Origin: Stenocarpella maydis
Lineage: Eukaryota > Ascomycota > Sordariomycetes > Diaporthales > Diaporthaceae
Direction: 5' to 3'
Assembly: GCA_002270565.1 (NCBI GenBank)
Contig: NQMI01000166.1
Coordinates: 24,352-88,351, forward strand
Length of the DNA: 64,000 nt
Below, piece after piece: positions 46,294 to 56,901 of the stretch. The position numbers and the translations under genes were made by a program. Within the stretch, counting starts at the first letter, position 1. Every line of letters starts with the position of its first letter. The notes beneath the pieces were generated by a model. The model was not told the origin of the DNA. It saw nothing but the letters and a program-made list of their open reading frames with translations, and made no database searches.

Positions 46294-47133
46294 GTGGCAG
46301 TCATGCACCTGGTCACAGCACCGCTTCTCCTAGGTCTTCTGGCCACCACCGCCCACGCCAGCCGGCCTCTCCCACAGAGGTCGCCCTCGGCGACGCCGCC
46401 CCAGAGAGACAAGGAATTCGCCATAGCCATGAGGCTGAACGGGCCGGACGGCACATTCGCCCCGCTCAGGGCCGCGTACCTGGACGACCGAGGCGTGCTG
46501 CTGCAGGCGGACAACACGACCGGCGCCCCCGGGTCGCTCGGTGAGAGACCTTCAGACAATTTCCGCAATGAATCCTGCTCACTAGAACCCCCAAACCCCC
46601 GCCGGGCTGACACGATCCGCGTATACCTAGTATACATCAACTCGACCGGCAGCGACATGGACTCCTTCCCCGACGCGCTGGTCCTGGACCTTACCGACAG
46701 CTCGGACCCCTCGGGCGCGCCCCCGGGGACGTACGGGCTCTTCGTGGCCGACCCGGGCGACGCGCACGGGGCATCGGCCTTTGTCTACGCCACACTCGAC
46801 GGGCAGCAGTTTGACTATCACGTCGCGGACGGTATGTGTGCACGCCGAGGCGGGGGTGGGGACAGACAAACAAACCACAAGAGAAGCAACCGTGTGGTCA
46901 TCCATTTTCCGCTAACCGCGGGGTTGGGGACAGGCCTCGTGTACCACAGGATGACGGCGGCGCTGCAGAACTGGTTCGCCTGCGAGGACACGCAGTGGGG
47001 CGTGGCGGGCACGTTCCTCAGCTGGGGCGTGTACCAGAGTGACCACTCGGCCCCGGCGGGGTGCAAGTGGACCGAGGTCAGGCAGTTCTTCGACCTCGCT
47101 GAGCTCGAGCTTGACGGTGCGATATTTTCCTGA
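46294..47133 (+). CDS. secreted hypothetical protein
   Basis: The N-terminus is a textbook signal peptide (MHLVTAPLLLGLLATTAHA from the second Met, or three residues longer from the first). Likely exons are 46294-46540, 46631-46831 and 46934-47133, giving 215 residues. Both introns have good GT-AG ends and CTGAC/CTAAC branch points, yet both are multiples of three (90 and 102 bp) and stop-free, so the unspliced frame of 279 residues is also open. The mature part has NTT and NST glycosylation sites and a C-terminal segment with two cysteines (WFACEDTQWG, APAGCKWTEV). The general layout recalls small fungal cell-wall proteins of the PhiA/IgE-binding type, but I do not claim membership. Extracellular or wall location is inferred. 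Confidence 0.75.
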   Translation: MAVMHLVTAPLLLGLLATTAHASRPLPQRSPSATPPQRDKEFAIAMRLNGPDGTFAPLRAAYLDDRGVLLQADNTTGAPGSLGERPSDNFRNESCSLEPPNPRRADTIRVYLVYINSTGSDMDSFPDALVLDLTDSSDPSGAPPGTYGLFVADPGDAHGASAFVYATLDGQQFDYHVADGMCARRGGGGDRQTNHKRSNRVVIHFPLTAGLGTGLVYHRMTAALQNWFACEDTQWGVAGTFLSWGVYQSDHSAPAGCKWTEVRQFFDLAELELDGAIFS

Positions 47134-48406
47134 GTGCCCCCCCTCCTCGGGCGCTACATAGGGCCTCGAGAAAGATTGCGCGGCTGGGGTGGGTGGTTGG
47201 CGGACAATGTGGCTCCATTCTGAGAGTCTAGTCAGCCAGTTGTACGAGGTTTACTTCGCGGCGCTCGTGCTGCACAGATGGTTCACGTTCGATCCGTGGC
47301 CTTGTCCATTTTTGTTTTCACTCCGTTTTGCCATCTCTGCTTCGTTTTATTTTCACGTCAAACCCATTGAGACGATCTGGCTGATTTTTGTGACTAGTAC
47401 ACGTCGTGCTTACGGCGACACATTGACGCGCTGATTGACGGCTGGGAAGAGGACAAGTGACATGGGAAGGAGGCATCAGGGCAAATTTCAGCATCTTTTC
47501 TCCAGCGTAGAGAACAGGAATCTTCAGGACCAGCCAATCTGAACAGTGGAAATCTGACGCGCGCAACTTTGGGCGGTGGACGCGTAACCAGGTACAGTAG
47601 TTTGCAATTCGAAGCGGGCACAGCCTTCCTTTCATAATCAGGCCCTTCTCTTGAAAGCTGAGGTTTCTTGGACCAGTTAATGATTGATTGTTCAACGCAT
47701 CTCTGCCTGGGTAAAAGGCGAGTTTGGGGTAATCCAGGCCGTGACAAATGGGCGTGACTATCGGTAGATCGCGAGCAATGCCAGCAATCCGATGACGCGT
47801 CACGCGTACCTTTAGGCCAGACGCATGCCCCTTTCCACGACAGGCTCGACGAGAACGGGGATGGATGATAGTGTTGGAAACTGCAAAAACAAACCGCGGT
47901 GCAAGTTGGGCCGAGCCTGAGTAACTTTGGTGATTGACCGTCCACGGCTAATTCCAAGGTTGGTGAAGAGTCCGACGTCCTGTGAGCAAGTCCAATGTTG
48001 TCTATGACGCACGGGAAATGTCAGCTTTTTGTTTCAACTTTTATTGCGAGAAGTGCGCTATGTGTACCAGCCAAAAGGACAACGGTGGCGAACTGAGTTG
48101 AGCTGGGGGTCTTGACTACCTACTTATCCGTGTTGAAGGAGGCTCTGGATCACGGACTCCATCTCAGGCACACTCGTGCGGTACGAGCAGATACAATGCG
48201 CCACAGCAAGGGGATCCCTCGGCCAGAGGTCAGGGGATGCACCCGTGGATGCGCTGAAAGCCGCACTGGGCTGACTGCAGAGAAATAGGACAGCGCAGCT
48301 GAGACGACCCTCTTCAGGCGCATGTCTGTGCAAGACAACCCTGCAGGGCATAATGTGGCCATGAACAAGGACCGCTGTCTGGTGGTGACTCGAAGGTGCC
48401 AGTATT
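47134..48406. other. intergenic region, no gene seen
   Basis: Convergent 3' flanks of the secreted-protein gene and the SRR1-family gene. Overlapping short frames with no motifs. Confidence 0.5.
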
Positions 48407-49346
48407 TCAGTTGACACGCAAGCGTTTGAGGCCTTCCAGGGAATCTACCTCTAGCATGTTATCATCTTTGTTGTCTCGTTTCTTCCAGTAGATGCAGGTG
48501 CTCGAAAATGAGCTGTACTCGTCCTGCGGGAAAGGGAACTTGTCGAAGTTGGCGTCCATTTCCCTGATGCGGTCAAAATCGGGACTCTTGTCGGCCCCGG
48601 GGTTCCTAGCAGAGACATCAGATTCACCGTCGGCCAGTAAGGGCATCAAGAAGGGGGCCGTCTTACTCTTCCCAGACGTCCCAACCGGTGCCGACACACA
48701 TCGCAGGCAGGCTCCGCTTCAAAGCGGCAGCCCAGATATCGCGGTACAGATGCACGCCAAACACCAGAGTTTTCTTGTCGATAAGCTCATATGCACCGGG
48801 AGAGTCCACAGTTTTCCCGCCCAGACCATTCAGAAACTCCTTGTCCGGCTGGGTAAAGCGTGGCTCCTGGTAGATTGTCTCGATCTCCTGGCCGCTCTCT
48901 TCCTCTGGCGGGACATAATTAGTCACGCACTGTGGACTGGGCGACCATCGAAAGTGACACTAACCAAGGAGTTCCACCACAGCCTGGAAGGCCGAGAGCT
49001 GAATGTGAGACCGGCGCTGGGCAGACCACGAGGCATCCTCGGGATCGAAGGCGCCGAGACCAAGACAGACAGCACGGGTGACCCTCTCGTGAGAAAAAGA
49101 TTTCCCTCTGATGGTCTTGCATAGCTGTTCGTGGCATTCTGTTGCACCCCACTTGGAGGCAACCTTGTGGTGGTTGGCCTTGATGTCGTCGACGGTGAGC
49201 TGGGGCGACCCGTTTGGGTGGAAGTTTTCAGGTGGGCCGCCGACGGGGAGGCGCAGGACCTGTCCCTTGCGGCCCAGCTTTTTGCCTTTGCGGACGATGC
49301 GTGTCCACTGGGATGGGTCTTCTTTTTGGTCCGCTGATGAAGCCAT
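48407..49346 (-). CDS. SRR1-like domain protein
   Basis: SRR1-family proteins occur across eukaryotes (plant SRR1 in circadian/light signalling, yeast Ber1 in microtubule-related growth and haem regulation); the biochemical role is unsettled. Three exons (49346-48965, 48904-48667, 48605-48407; introns of 60 and 61 bp) give 272 residues. The N-terminus is basic (WTRIVRKGKKLGRKG). The SRR1 core follows: a GLGAF stretch after RAVCLG, QLSAFQAVVELL, then QEPRFTQPDKEFLNGLGGKTVD, TLVFGVHLYRDIWAAAL and, at the end, DKFPFPQDEYSSFSSTCIYW. The two introns break the core in consistent phases. The start is ATG 49346; the triplet before it is GTG, not a start in fungi. Confidence 0.85.
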
Positions 49347-50927
49347 CACGACCGTGAGAAATAGGTGATATCAATGGCTGCTGTTTCTTACTCGTTGACT
49401 TCAAGCTTCGATGCTCAAGGACGGGAAATTCTGGACGCAGCGATAAGAGCATGGGGAGGTCCGATAAGTCAACCCCAACCCTGCGCCATTCGCCGAGTCG
49501 CCCATTGTTCGTGTCCACGTTCCCATCGGTGCATGTGGTTATTGTGTTTCGAAATTTATTATTATCAACATTTTATTGATCATACAACGCTGTGTTTATG
49601 GCACCTACAACGGGCTTTTTGTTAAAAAAAATATGGGTATTGTGATCGGAACAAAACAAAACCAGCAGCCAGCTAGCTTTAGCCATCCGAAAGGTCCATG
49701 AGAATGACAAGGCTCCCAGCCTCACAACTTGAGCTCCGCAGCAACCAAAGCCCGAGGCTCTAAGTGTCGCTAATATGGTGGCCACTCCTTATCCCAGGGA
49801 ATCTTCATGGTGTCATTCGTTACACGATACTGGTGAATAGACTCGTTGCGGAATCGACGCCCATGGGTAGTTGATTATGGTAGCACGCTGCGGTCCGATG
49901 TCTACGATACAGCTGCTCCTGGTACGGCCCCAGACGTACTTGAGAAGCCTTTTAGATTGTGGGCAGATTCTCAATCACTGTTTCCCCCAAATTGAACCCA
50001 AATCGGAAAACTGATCTGCCCAGCTAATTATACCCAGTTCACTGTTCAAATATGTGGCTTGGACCTTGGCTGCCTCAAGGGCCACCTACAGCATAACCAT
50101 ACTGCATATCCTACGGACAGAGACCTTTTAGGTTAGGGCCGTTTCAATTCTAAAGTTAATAATCCCTTGCTGGCCAAAGCGCTTGCCCGCTCCCTAGAGC
50201 TCCTATTAATATATCATGACAAGCTATCGAGCCACAACATCTGGTTAGGTCGCACAAGCAGCAACTAGCTAGTCATCCTACATGATGCTCAATACCCATT
50301 GGCCGCCTTCTCTGAGGAAAGCGGTATGCCCTCACTGCAGTGCCACTACGTAACTATTTTCTGCATATTGGGCATCTGGGAGGCGGATTCAGTCAGGAAC
50401 CAGACCAATGAGCGCTCCGAAGGCGCATGCAGACATACGCCTTGGTTCGCATCCATCCAACGTTGAGCGTCACACCATGACCCGGCTACCTGGAGGACAT
50501 GCATTTCTGCATTGCCTGTGCAAGTTTTAGCGCAGCCACCCCTCACCTACCTAGTACTGTGTCCATACCAAATGTACAGGGTGCTATGAATAACCCCAGT
50601 GAAATGTTCGAGTCCGTCACTCGCTTCTCGGATCAAAACCTATTATGAGACTGCTTCGCCCTTGATGCTTAGGTTTCCAAAACTTTAAACTGCCCTTACA
50701 GACCAATTGATACCTCACTGCATGATGATGGAAATGACAGGTACCACTGCCAGTGCACACCTGGATTCCCGGGCCGCGCGCTTAGTGCAAGAAAGGTCAG
50801 TCTGTCAGCTCTCGACGAGCTTTTGCATTTCTGGTTTCTATTGAGGTGATGAATCCAAATCTACATTCATAGCTTCATTCATGTCTTTGACTTCTTTCCT
50901 GCTGTTCTGGACGACCATGGGCCCTTG
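49347..50927. other. intergenic region, no gene seen
   Basis: Left end is the SRR1-like gene promoter. A mostly stop-dense stretch follows; no motifs recognised. Confidence 0.45.
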
Positions 50928-52695
50928 ATGAACCTTGGAACCGTCTCTTCGCCGGTCAAGATCCCTACTTCCTGTTTCCAATCCCTGCGTGAAGTACCTC
51001 GAGTACCACTCCCCCGGCTTTCCGGTCGTAGTTTTAGGTGGATACACATACCCATAAACGATGGGGACCTTGTCAAGGTACTATGTCGCATAAACGTTGC
51101 CACTCAATTCCCTTGTTTATTGACATTAATGTAGGAATGCGTCAAAAGATTGGTCAGCGAGGCCGCGTCTGAACACTTGAATAATACGATGACGCAAAAG
51201 CTTCGGCCAGCAATATGTGCCGATGCTCCTGTAAAGAATCTCGATCACGCGTGGTCTATGGAACCATCGATTCAGACGCAATCGGGATCAGTAAACACCG
51301 ATGAACGACCAACTTCGGATATCACCTTGTTTGTGAGCTGTGCTTTGACGATGCGACAGCTTCGCGCGTACATGATCCTGGGATTGGTCATTGATACCCC
51401 GTCTGAGCTTGCACTTCTAGCGAACCACTCAATTAACCGGGTATCTAAAGAATCCAGAAGAGGATTCGTTGACATGCTCTCAGTTTATAGATGGGCGGCG
51501 GCCAACAAAGTATGTAACATACCCGATATCCTGTCGGCATAATACCTTCGAGGAAGTGTTTTTATTTCAGTCGACTAATTGCACAGGCTGCCCGTCAAAG
51601 GAGTCTACTAGAAGCATTCTCGAAACAACAATCCGGTGACTCCATAAGACAGTGGATACCTGACCGAGACGGGCTTCGCACAGTGCCCTGGGCACCTGGG
51701 GAAGAACAAGAGCTAAATTTGATACTCGAGGTCGTAGATGTTTCTCGACGAGTTGAACATCTTCATGTTCCTATTTGATAAGCAATCTGTCGTCGTGAGT
51801 GACATCCAGCGCAAGTGCTCAGAGATTAAGCGAGGGGAAATGCAGCAAGACAAAGAACCTTCCGCGAGCTGGGTATTCGTCGACACGCTGAGCAACACTG
51901 GCACTTTCGTTATCAATACTACTAGTAGCAGCCTTCAAGTGATAGGAGACATCAACACCCAGGATAAGTTCTTCGTTCTTAGAGGCTACGCTGGTAGTTT
52001 AATGGGACAAGCTGCAAATCGACTGCAAACCAAGAAGTCAGATACGGAACGTGTGCGCGGTGAAGTGGCACAAACTCATAAGCTGGTGAGTGATCTAGGC
52101 TCTAGACCGGTAAAAGCTGGAGCTACAGTCGCTCACTAGGTGGCCAATAGCTCCTGGAATTGTTGGACCTGGAGTAGAGGGCAGCCAGCCTCGGAGAAGC
52201 CCGCGTGGCGACCAAGCAGGGACAAGCCGTGATGCTGTTCACGATAGTCATCATCATATTTTGTCTGTCACCATCCCTCAACGTTTCTGAACGCACATTA
52301 ATTTCCGTAGCTGCCTCTATCCTTTTTCACTTCTTATTTCGGCCAAAAGGTGGTGGAGTTCACCGGAGATGACAAAAATCCCAAGGCCAGCGAGGTCTGG
52401 AAAGTAGGAGGTCAGTCCCCCCCCCCCCCCCCCGGGGAAAATTTCCAAGCCTACCCTTTGGGCAAAAATGAAGCTAAAGCCAGCACTCCCCGCTCCGATA
52501 TCCGCTGTCGTTATTATCGTGGCACTTACCATCGCATTCTTCATCGTGAACTCTTGGAAGCCCACTTGCAGTAGAGTCGCTCGGGTCTTGAGAGTAGTCT
52601 TGAAGACACTGTGTGGCAACGTGGCACGACGGCTGAATCTTGCCCAGGAGAGCCGCTCCGGGGCTCATAGTAACTTGGCCAGCCAAGGAGCTTGA
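50928..52695 (+). pseudogene. broken CorA-like divalent-cation transporter gene
   Basis: CorA-family proteins are membrane Mg2+/divalent-cation channels; fungi have many divergent members. Six exon-like blocks join with good splice sites (51077/51135, 51509/51587, 52085/52151, 52403/52450): RWIHIPINDG in the N-terminal block, DELNIFMFLF, then LLELLDLE and a first TM helix (QAVMLFTIVIIIF-LPLSFFTSYFG), a second TM helix (ISAVVIIVALTIAFF) and a basic tail ending at 52695. The usual GMN motif after TM1 is not conserved (YFGQ). Three defects: an extra T in the run at 51741-51743 shifts the frame, an in-frame TAG stands at 52175-52177 where Gln is expected, and an extra T at 52259-52262 breaks the TM1 exon join. 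The second intron candidate near 52404-52449 contains a C17 run. Family call rests on the C-terminal TM pattern. Confidence 0.6.
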
Positions 52696-53625
52696 CAATA
52701 TTGAGCAATTGTGCTCCGAACTATTTCGAACGATTGTTATGGCGCGGGTAGGTAGTGGTTAAGGGGAATCGAAGGGCCTTGAGAATGGGAAATAGCTGGC
52801 TACAATACATGAAACCAATGAGGCGGCCCCTGACCAGCTGGGAGGTCAACCCACCACCGTGTCACACAAATCGACTCTTTGACCTAACTGGGCTTTTATA
52901 CCTGAGAGCATTTTGGTCTTCGTTTCACAAAACATCCAAAATATGCGGAAGCCGTGTGCTCTTCCTGTCTTTGGAATTGCCTCGGAGAATATTAATGACA
53001 TTCATCTTGCCAACCCACATCTATTGGCAATAGATGTGGGTTGCGCAACAGACTATTGCGTAACAGTCCATGATGACGCTGCTGCTCGTTGTGGTTCCCT
53101 TCCCACAACTGGCTACCTCAGGAATCACCCAGACAATGTACAATGAACAATCCGTGGTGACCAAGTCGCTGTCCCAGAATTGCCCGGGTAGTGGGTAAGG
53201 GAATCCGAGGGGCCTCGTGGCTTCAGGATATTGGGTACATCATCCCTCTCTTAGCCCTTCAAGTTCTTCTCTAAAAACGCCTTGGCTGAACAGCCTGCGG
53301 CCAGGCAGCCCAGGCAGCCCAGCTGACTGCTACCCTGAGTGGGAGCTAGATTGTTACACAGCAGGGGGTATAGAAAACCAACCGCTTGACGACTTAGTGC
53401 CGTACAATCTTCCCACTTCCACTTCGTGACTGGGTCACTCTATGTGGCTAATAGACCGACAAATATGAACGAGTGGATGGCGATGCGCCTGGCAACAGTA
53501 TTCAACAAGGACCCAACAATAAAGAGGCCTGGATCGGAAAACTCGAATCTCGTGAACAAAACAAGCCTGGCAAGCCTTGGTTGAAAAGATTCCAACAACA
53601 CACAGAACAGCCTCACTTCGAGCTG
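52696..53625. other. spacer between two damaged genes
   Basis: Contains a 33-bp near-perfect palindrome (53011-53043) and a short CAGGCAGCC tandem (about 53300-53322). The frame 53455-53625 is open into the next gene and may be an upstream exon (an acceptor-like TAATAG ends at 53454). Confidence 0.4.
53011..53043. repeat. 33-bp palindrome (16-bp arms, 1-nt centre)
   Basis: CAACCCACATCTATTG, one G, then its exact reverse complement. No poly-T follows, so it is not obviously a terminator. Confidence 0.85.
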
Positions 53626-56561
53626 ATGGCTGACACCGATCCTCCGATGGCGGGCCCCTCGGCAATAGGATCCGAAGACGAAAATCAACGGGTCAGGGAT
53701 GCCGGAGATGGAAGCTCCGTTCGGGAACAGATGAGTGAGGACATTTTGACTGCTGGGGGCGCGGGCCCAGTTCGCAACCAGGGGTCGCTCCATCCCAGAA
53801 AACTTGTCCAAAAGTTCATGGAGAGCAAATTGGAGCCAGACAAGGTAAAATTCCGTTAATAAATATCTGCAGTGGTGAGATTGCTACTAAGACGTTCAGG
53901 ATCGCCCCTCGCAAGCTCTGGTCACTCCCGTCTACAATCATTTGAATCCATTCAAATCTCCAACCATACCCTTATACAATATCGAGGACATCATTATAGT
54001 AAAGTTGAGTGAGACGGTGAATGAGCAACTTCGCAGAATCTCGGCAGAGTCTCGCCCCGACTCGCGGTCCTCTGGAAGCACCTCTGAGAAAGATACCGGC
54101 TCCAATGCCTCCTACTCGACAGTATTCTCAAAAGCTTCTCGTCAGTAGCCGATAGATCCCGGATTTTGGTTCGATTCCTTGTCCTTGGGTCGAGTTGGCT
54201 CAGGAAGTTATCCGGCCGACGTAGGAATCTCCGGTCTTATAAAGCATAAGCTCGATATAGCTCCGGACATTGCAGATGACAGGTGGTCGATTTCAAGTGT
54301 TGCATGCTCTATCTACTTAGCTGCCTCTACCGGACCCTCCCTCGGACAGGCAGGCGTGAACTGTCTGGTCGCAAAGTTCACCCTGGGTGATCGGGAACTG
54401 CTCGCTCTGTACACAGAACCCAGTCGGATTCTGAGGAAGGATCGATTTGTTGATAGCAATCGTCGCCTTCTCCACCATTTGGTGCTCGGCCTGGACCTTG
54501 TCCGCCAATTTTCACCGAAAGAGGCCGTGGCATTTCCAAGGTCCAGAAGAAGACGCACAGAGATTGCCTCGGCCATCTTCAGGAACGTGACTCCTGATAG
54601 CAGGATACTAGTAGTGCGTTCAGCTGAAACAGACAGAGAGGGGCTATCCATACTCAATGCGTACTTCGAGTCTCTCGACGCTGCGGGTGAGTCCAAACCC
54701 CTGCGCCCGTATTTCTGAAAGCACTCTGACTTTGAGATTCTCAGATACGAGGAAATTCCCCCACGAAGACAAAAATAGGATAAAATCTGACAGCTCTGAA
54801 GTTTCTGACGACTCTGAAATTGAGGATATGAGAAACCCACCTTTGCTGGACATGAATAGCATCCAGGCTATCGGGGACTATTTCGTTACGAGTCGTGCAT
54901 TCTCCCAGTACAAACAGCGGCTCCATCAGTTTCTCTTCCCCGACCATCAGGAAGGACAAAACTTGACTGGAGACCATCGGACAGAATCCGCATTCAAAGA
55001 GGACAGCGGCGTCAACTCCAGGATAGTTGAGCTAGAAGACAAGCCCATAATCAACATCAACATGGAGCAATTGGATGACCACATAGAAGAGACGGATAGC
55101 CACATGCAAGCTGAAGATGGCCGGCTCGGGAAAGAAGACGACACCCGGTATAAATCCAAACCACATGATATTCAGGAGCCACTTCCTCAGTTCTAGCGGA
55201 CCCCAGATTATCGTATGCTGTGGGAAAGAGATTGGCTCGCGACGTGGGCCAAAAAGTTGGTAATCGACATATTGTGGCCACCATCAAAGGGTTCCCAAAG
55301 GATATGGTATCTTTGCGTAAGTAGGCCCTCTGATTCACTATCCAAGATATCTATCACAAGTCCCTTTCAATACATAGGGTTGTGGCGATTATTCCTACGT
55401 GGATGTCAAAGAACTCGAGCAGGGCGGCGTGGAGACTGAGTGGCGAAACATCAGCGAGAGCTCTGCGGCGGTCAGGCGGGCACGCGCCCCCTCGAGCAGT
55501 GCCTCTTCTGGCGGACAGCTTGCAGCGGCCCCGCCTCCTGCTCACCTGGGTTCAGTTTCCCCCGGGGATACTATTTCTCAGAACTTGTCTGCCCAGGCGA
55601 CACCTCACACGCCACCAGCGTGTCTGGATCCCGCATCAGCAACTTCACGTGGCCCGGCAGGAAATACCACACCCCTGGATCCCCTATACTTGCTGATCTG
55701 TATCAACGGGCAAGCATACAAGACCTTGGCAGAACTGCGATGCCTCGGTATCGATGATTCTTACAATGACGAGAGGCTAGTCAGGGGCATCCTTGACAAG
55801 TATGAACAGGCACGCAAGGGATATCAGTGGACGATAGACTTGCTCCTCCCGAAATGGATGCCGTTAGCAGGACTCTTCAGATACTTGAAAAAATTGCGCA
55901 AAAGAGTGCCAGTCTCTCCGCAGAGGCCTTCCTTCATCCGAGACTCGCCGCTAGCAAAGCTCATCTCAGAGTGGTGGAGATCCGACGTCAGCCCCTGGGC
56001 CCCACTACATATAATAGACACGGCAGGCTTTGTCGAAGTAAGTGAGCATCCCATCCCAGCCCCTCTCGGGCTTCGCTCAGATCCGGCCCCCAGGCTGACA
56101 ACCAGAAGTTCGAACTGGTGCCCCACCCGGAGGGCAAGGAGGCCTTCCCGTCGCACTTCACCTCGGGCCTCTGGCCCCCGCCGGACAACAAGCAGTACCG
56201 CTACAGGCCGGTCCCGATGAGGTGCATCAAGACCATGAACCTGTGGCACATGCGCCGCCCGGGCCCCCACACCGAGGTCTACTGGTACAACGCCGTGCCC
56301 AAGAAGGTGGACGGGGCGCTGTACAGGCCGTCGGGCTCGGCCGAGGACGTCGTGGGGTACGGGGTGCGCGTCAACGAGAGGCTGAACGACGTGCTCGTCC
56401 TCTGGTGGGCCTTCATCCTGCTGTCTGCCACCGGCGTCTTCATATATGTGTATTCTAGGTGCACGGGCGATAGCTCTTCTGCGTTTGGCATGGGCGCGTA
56501 CCTGGTGGCGGCTCTTACGGTGTGTATCCAGCTGCAGTATGCGTGTTGGAAGAGGACTTGA
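53626..56561 (+). pseudogene. large unknown fungal protein with C-terminal two-TM domain, one internal stop
   Basis: Six exons fit in phase (53626-53844, 53900-54140, 54225-54686, 54745-55316, 55378-56037, 56106-56561; 870 codons). A single TAG at 55194-55196 (codon 458) lies in otherwise continuous coding sequence: LPQF-stop-RTPDYRMLWERDW. Features in order: disordered N-terminus; a segment with SLGQAGVNCLVAKFTLGDRELLALYTEP and REIASAIFR-like helices; an acidic region; a Pro/Ser linker; LYLLICINGQAYKTL; and a C-terminal domain with FELVPHPEGKEAFPSHFTSGLWPPP, TEVYWYNAVPKKVDG and two TM helices (VLVLWWAFILLSATGVFIYV; GAYLVAALTVCIQLQYACW). I have seen this C-terminal pattern only in fungal proteins of unknown function. 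The start at 53626 is uncertain. If the TAG is real, the product loses all membrane segments. Confidence 0.58.
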
Positions 56562-56866
56562 GGTTTTACCCCGAGAACACGGCCGTGGCTTGTGGCCGCG
56601 CTCGGCTGCGGGGCGACGAAGAGGGCATGGACTCACTCCTGCAAGAAACTCGGAAGGGATCGTGGAAACAACAATTCAGGCAAGGGATTTCTGTTTGAGA
56701 TGTTAGACCAGCCCGGTGGCTAACAGTCAACATCTCCATAAGGGATGGTGGCCACCTCCACCGTCAGGAGCAGCCCGCACACTTTAGGTACATAGCCTTG
56801 GAGATCTGCCCGTGTCTACACGTAGGGGATTTCAGCGTGAGATTCTGTAGGCAAACTGAGACGTTA

Positions 56867-56899
<33 letters not shown>
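56867..56899. repeat. T14-A19 homopolymer palindrome
   Basis: Fourteen T followed directly by nineteen A, preceded by TTA. Length is likely uncertain in the assembly. Confidence 0.8.
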
Positions 56900-56901
<2 letters not shown>

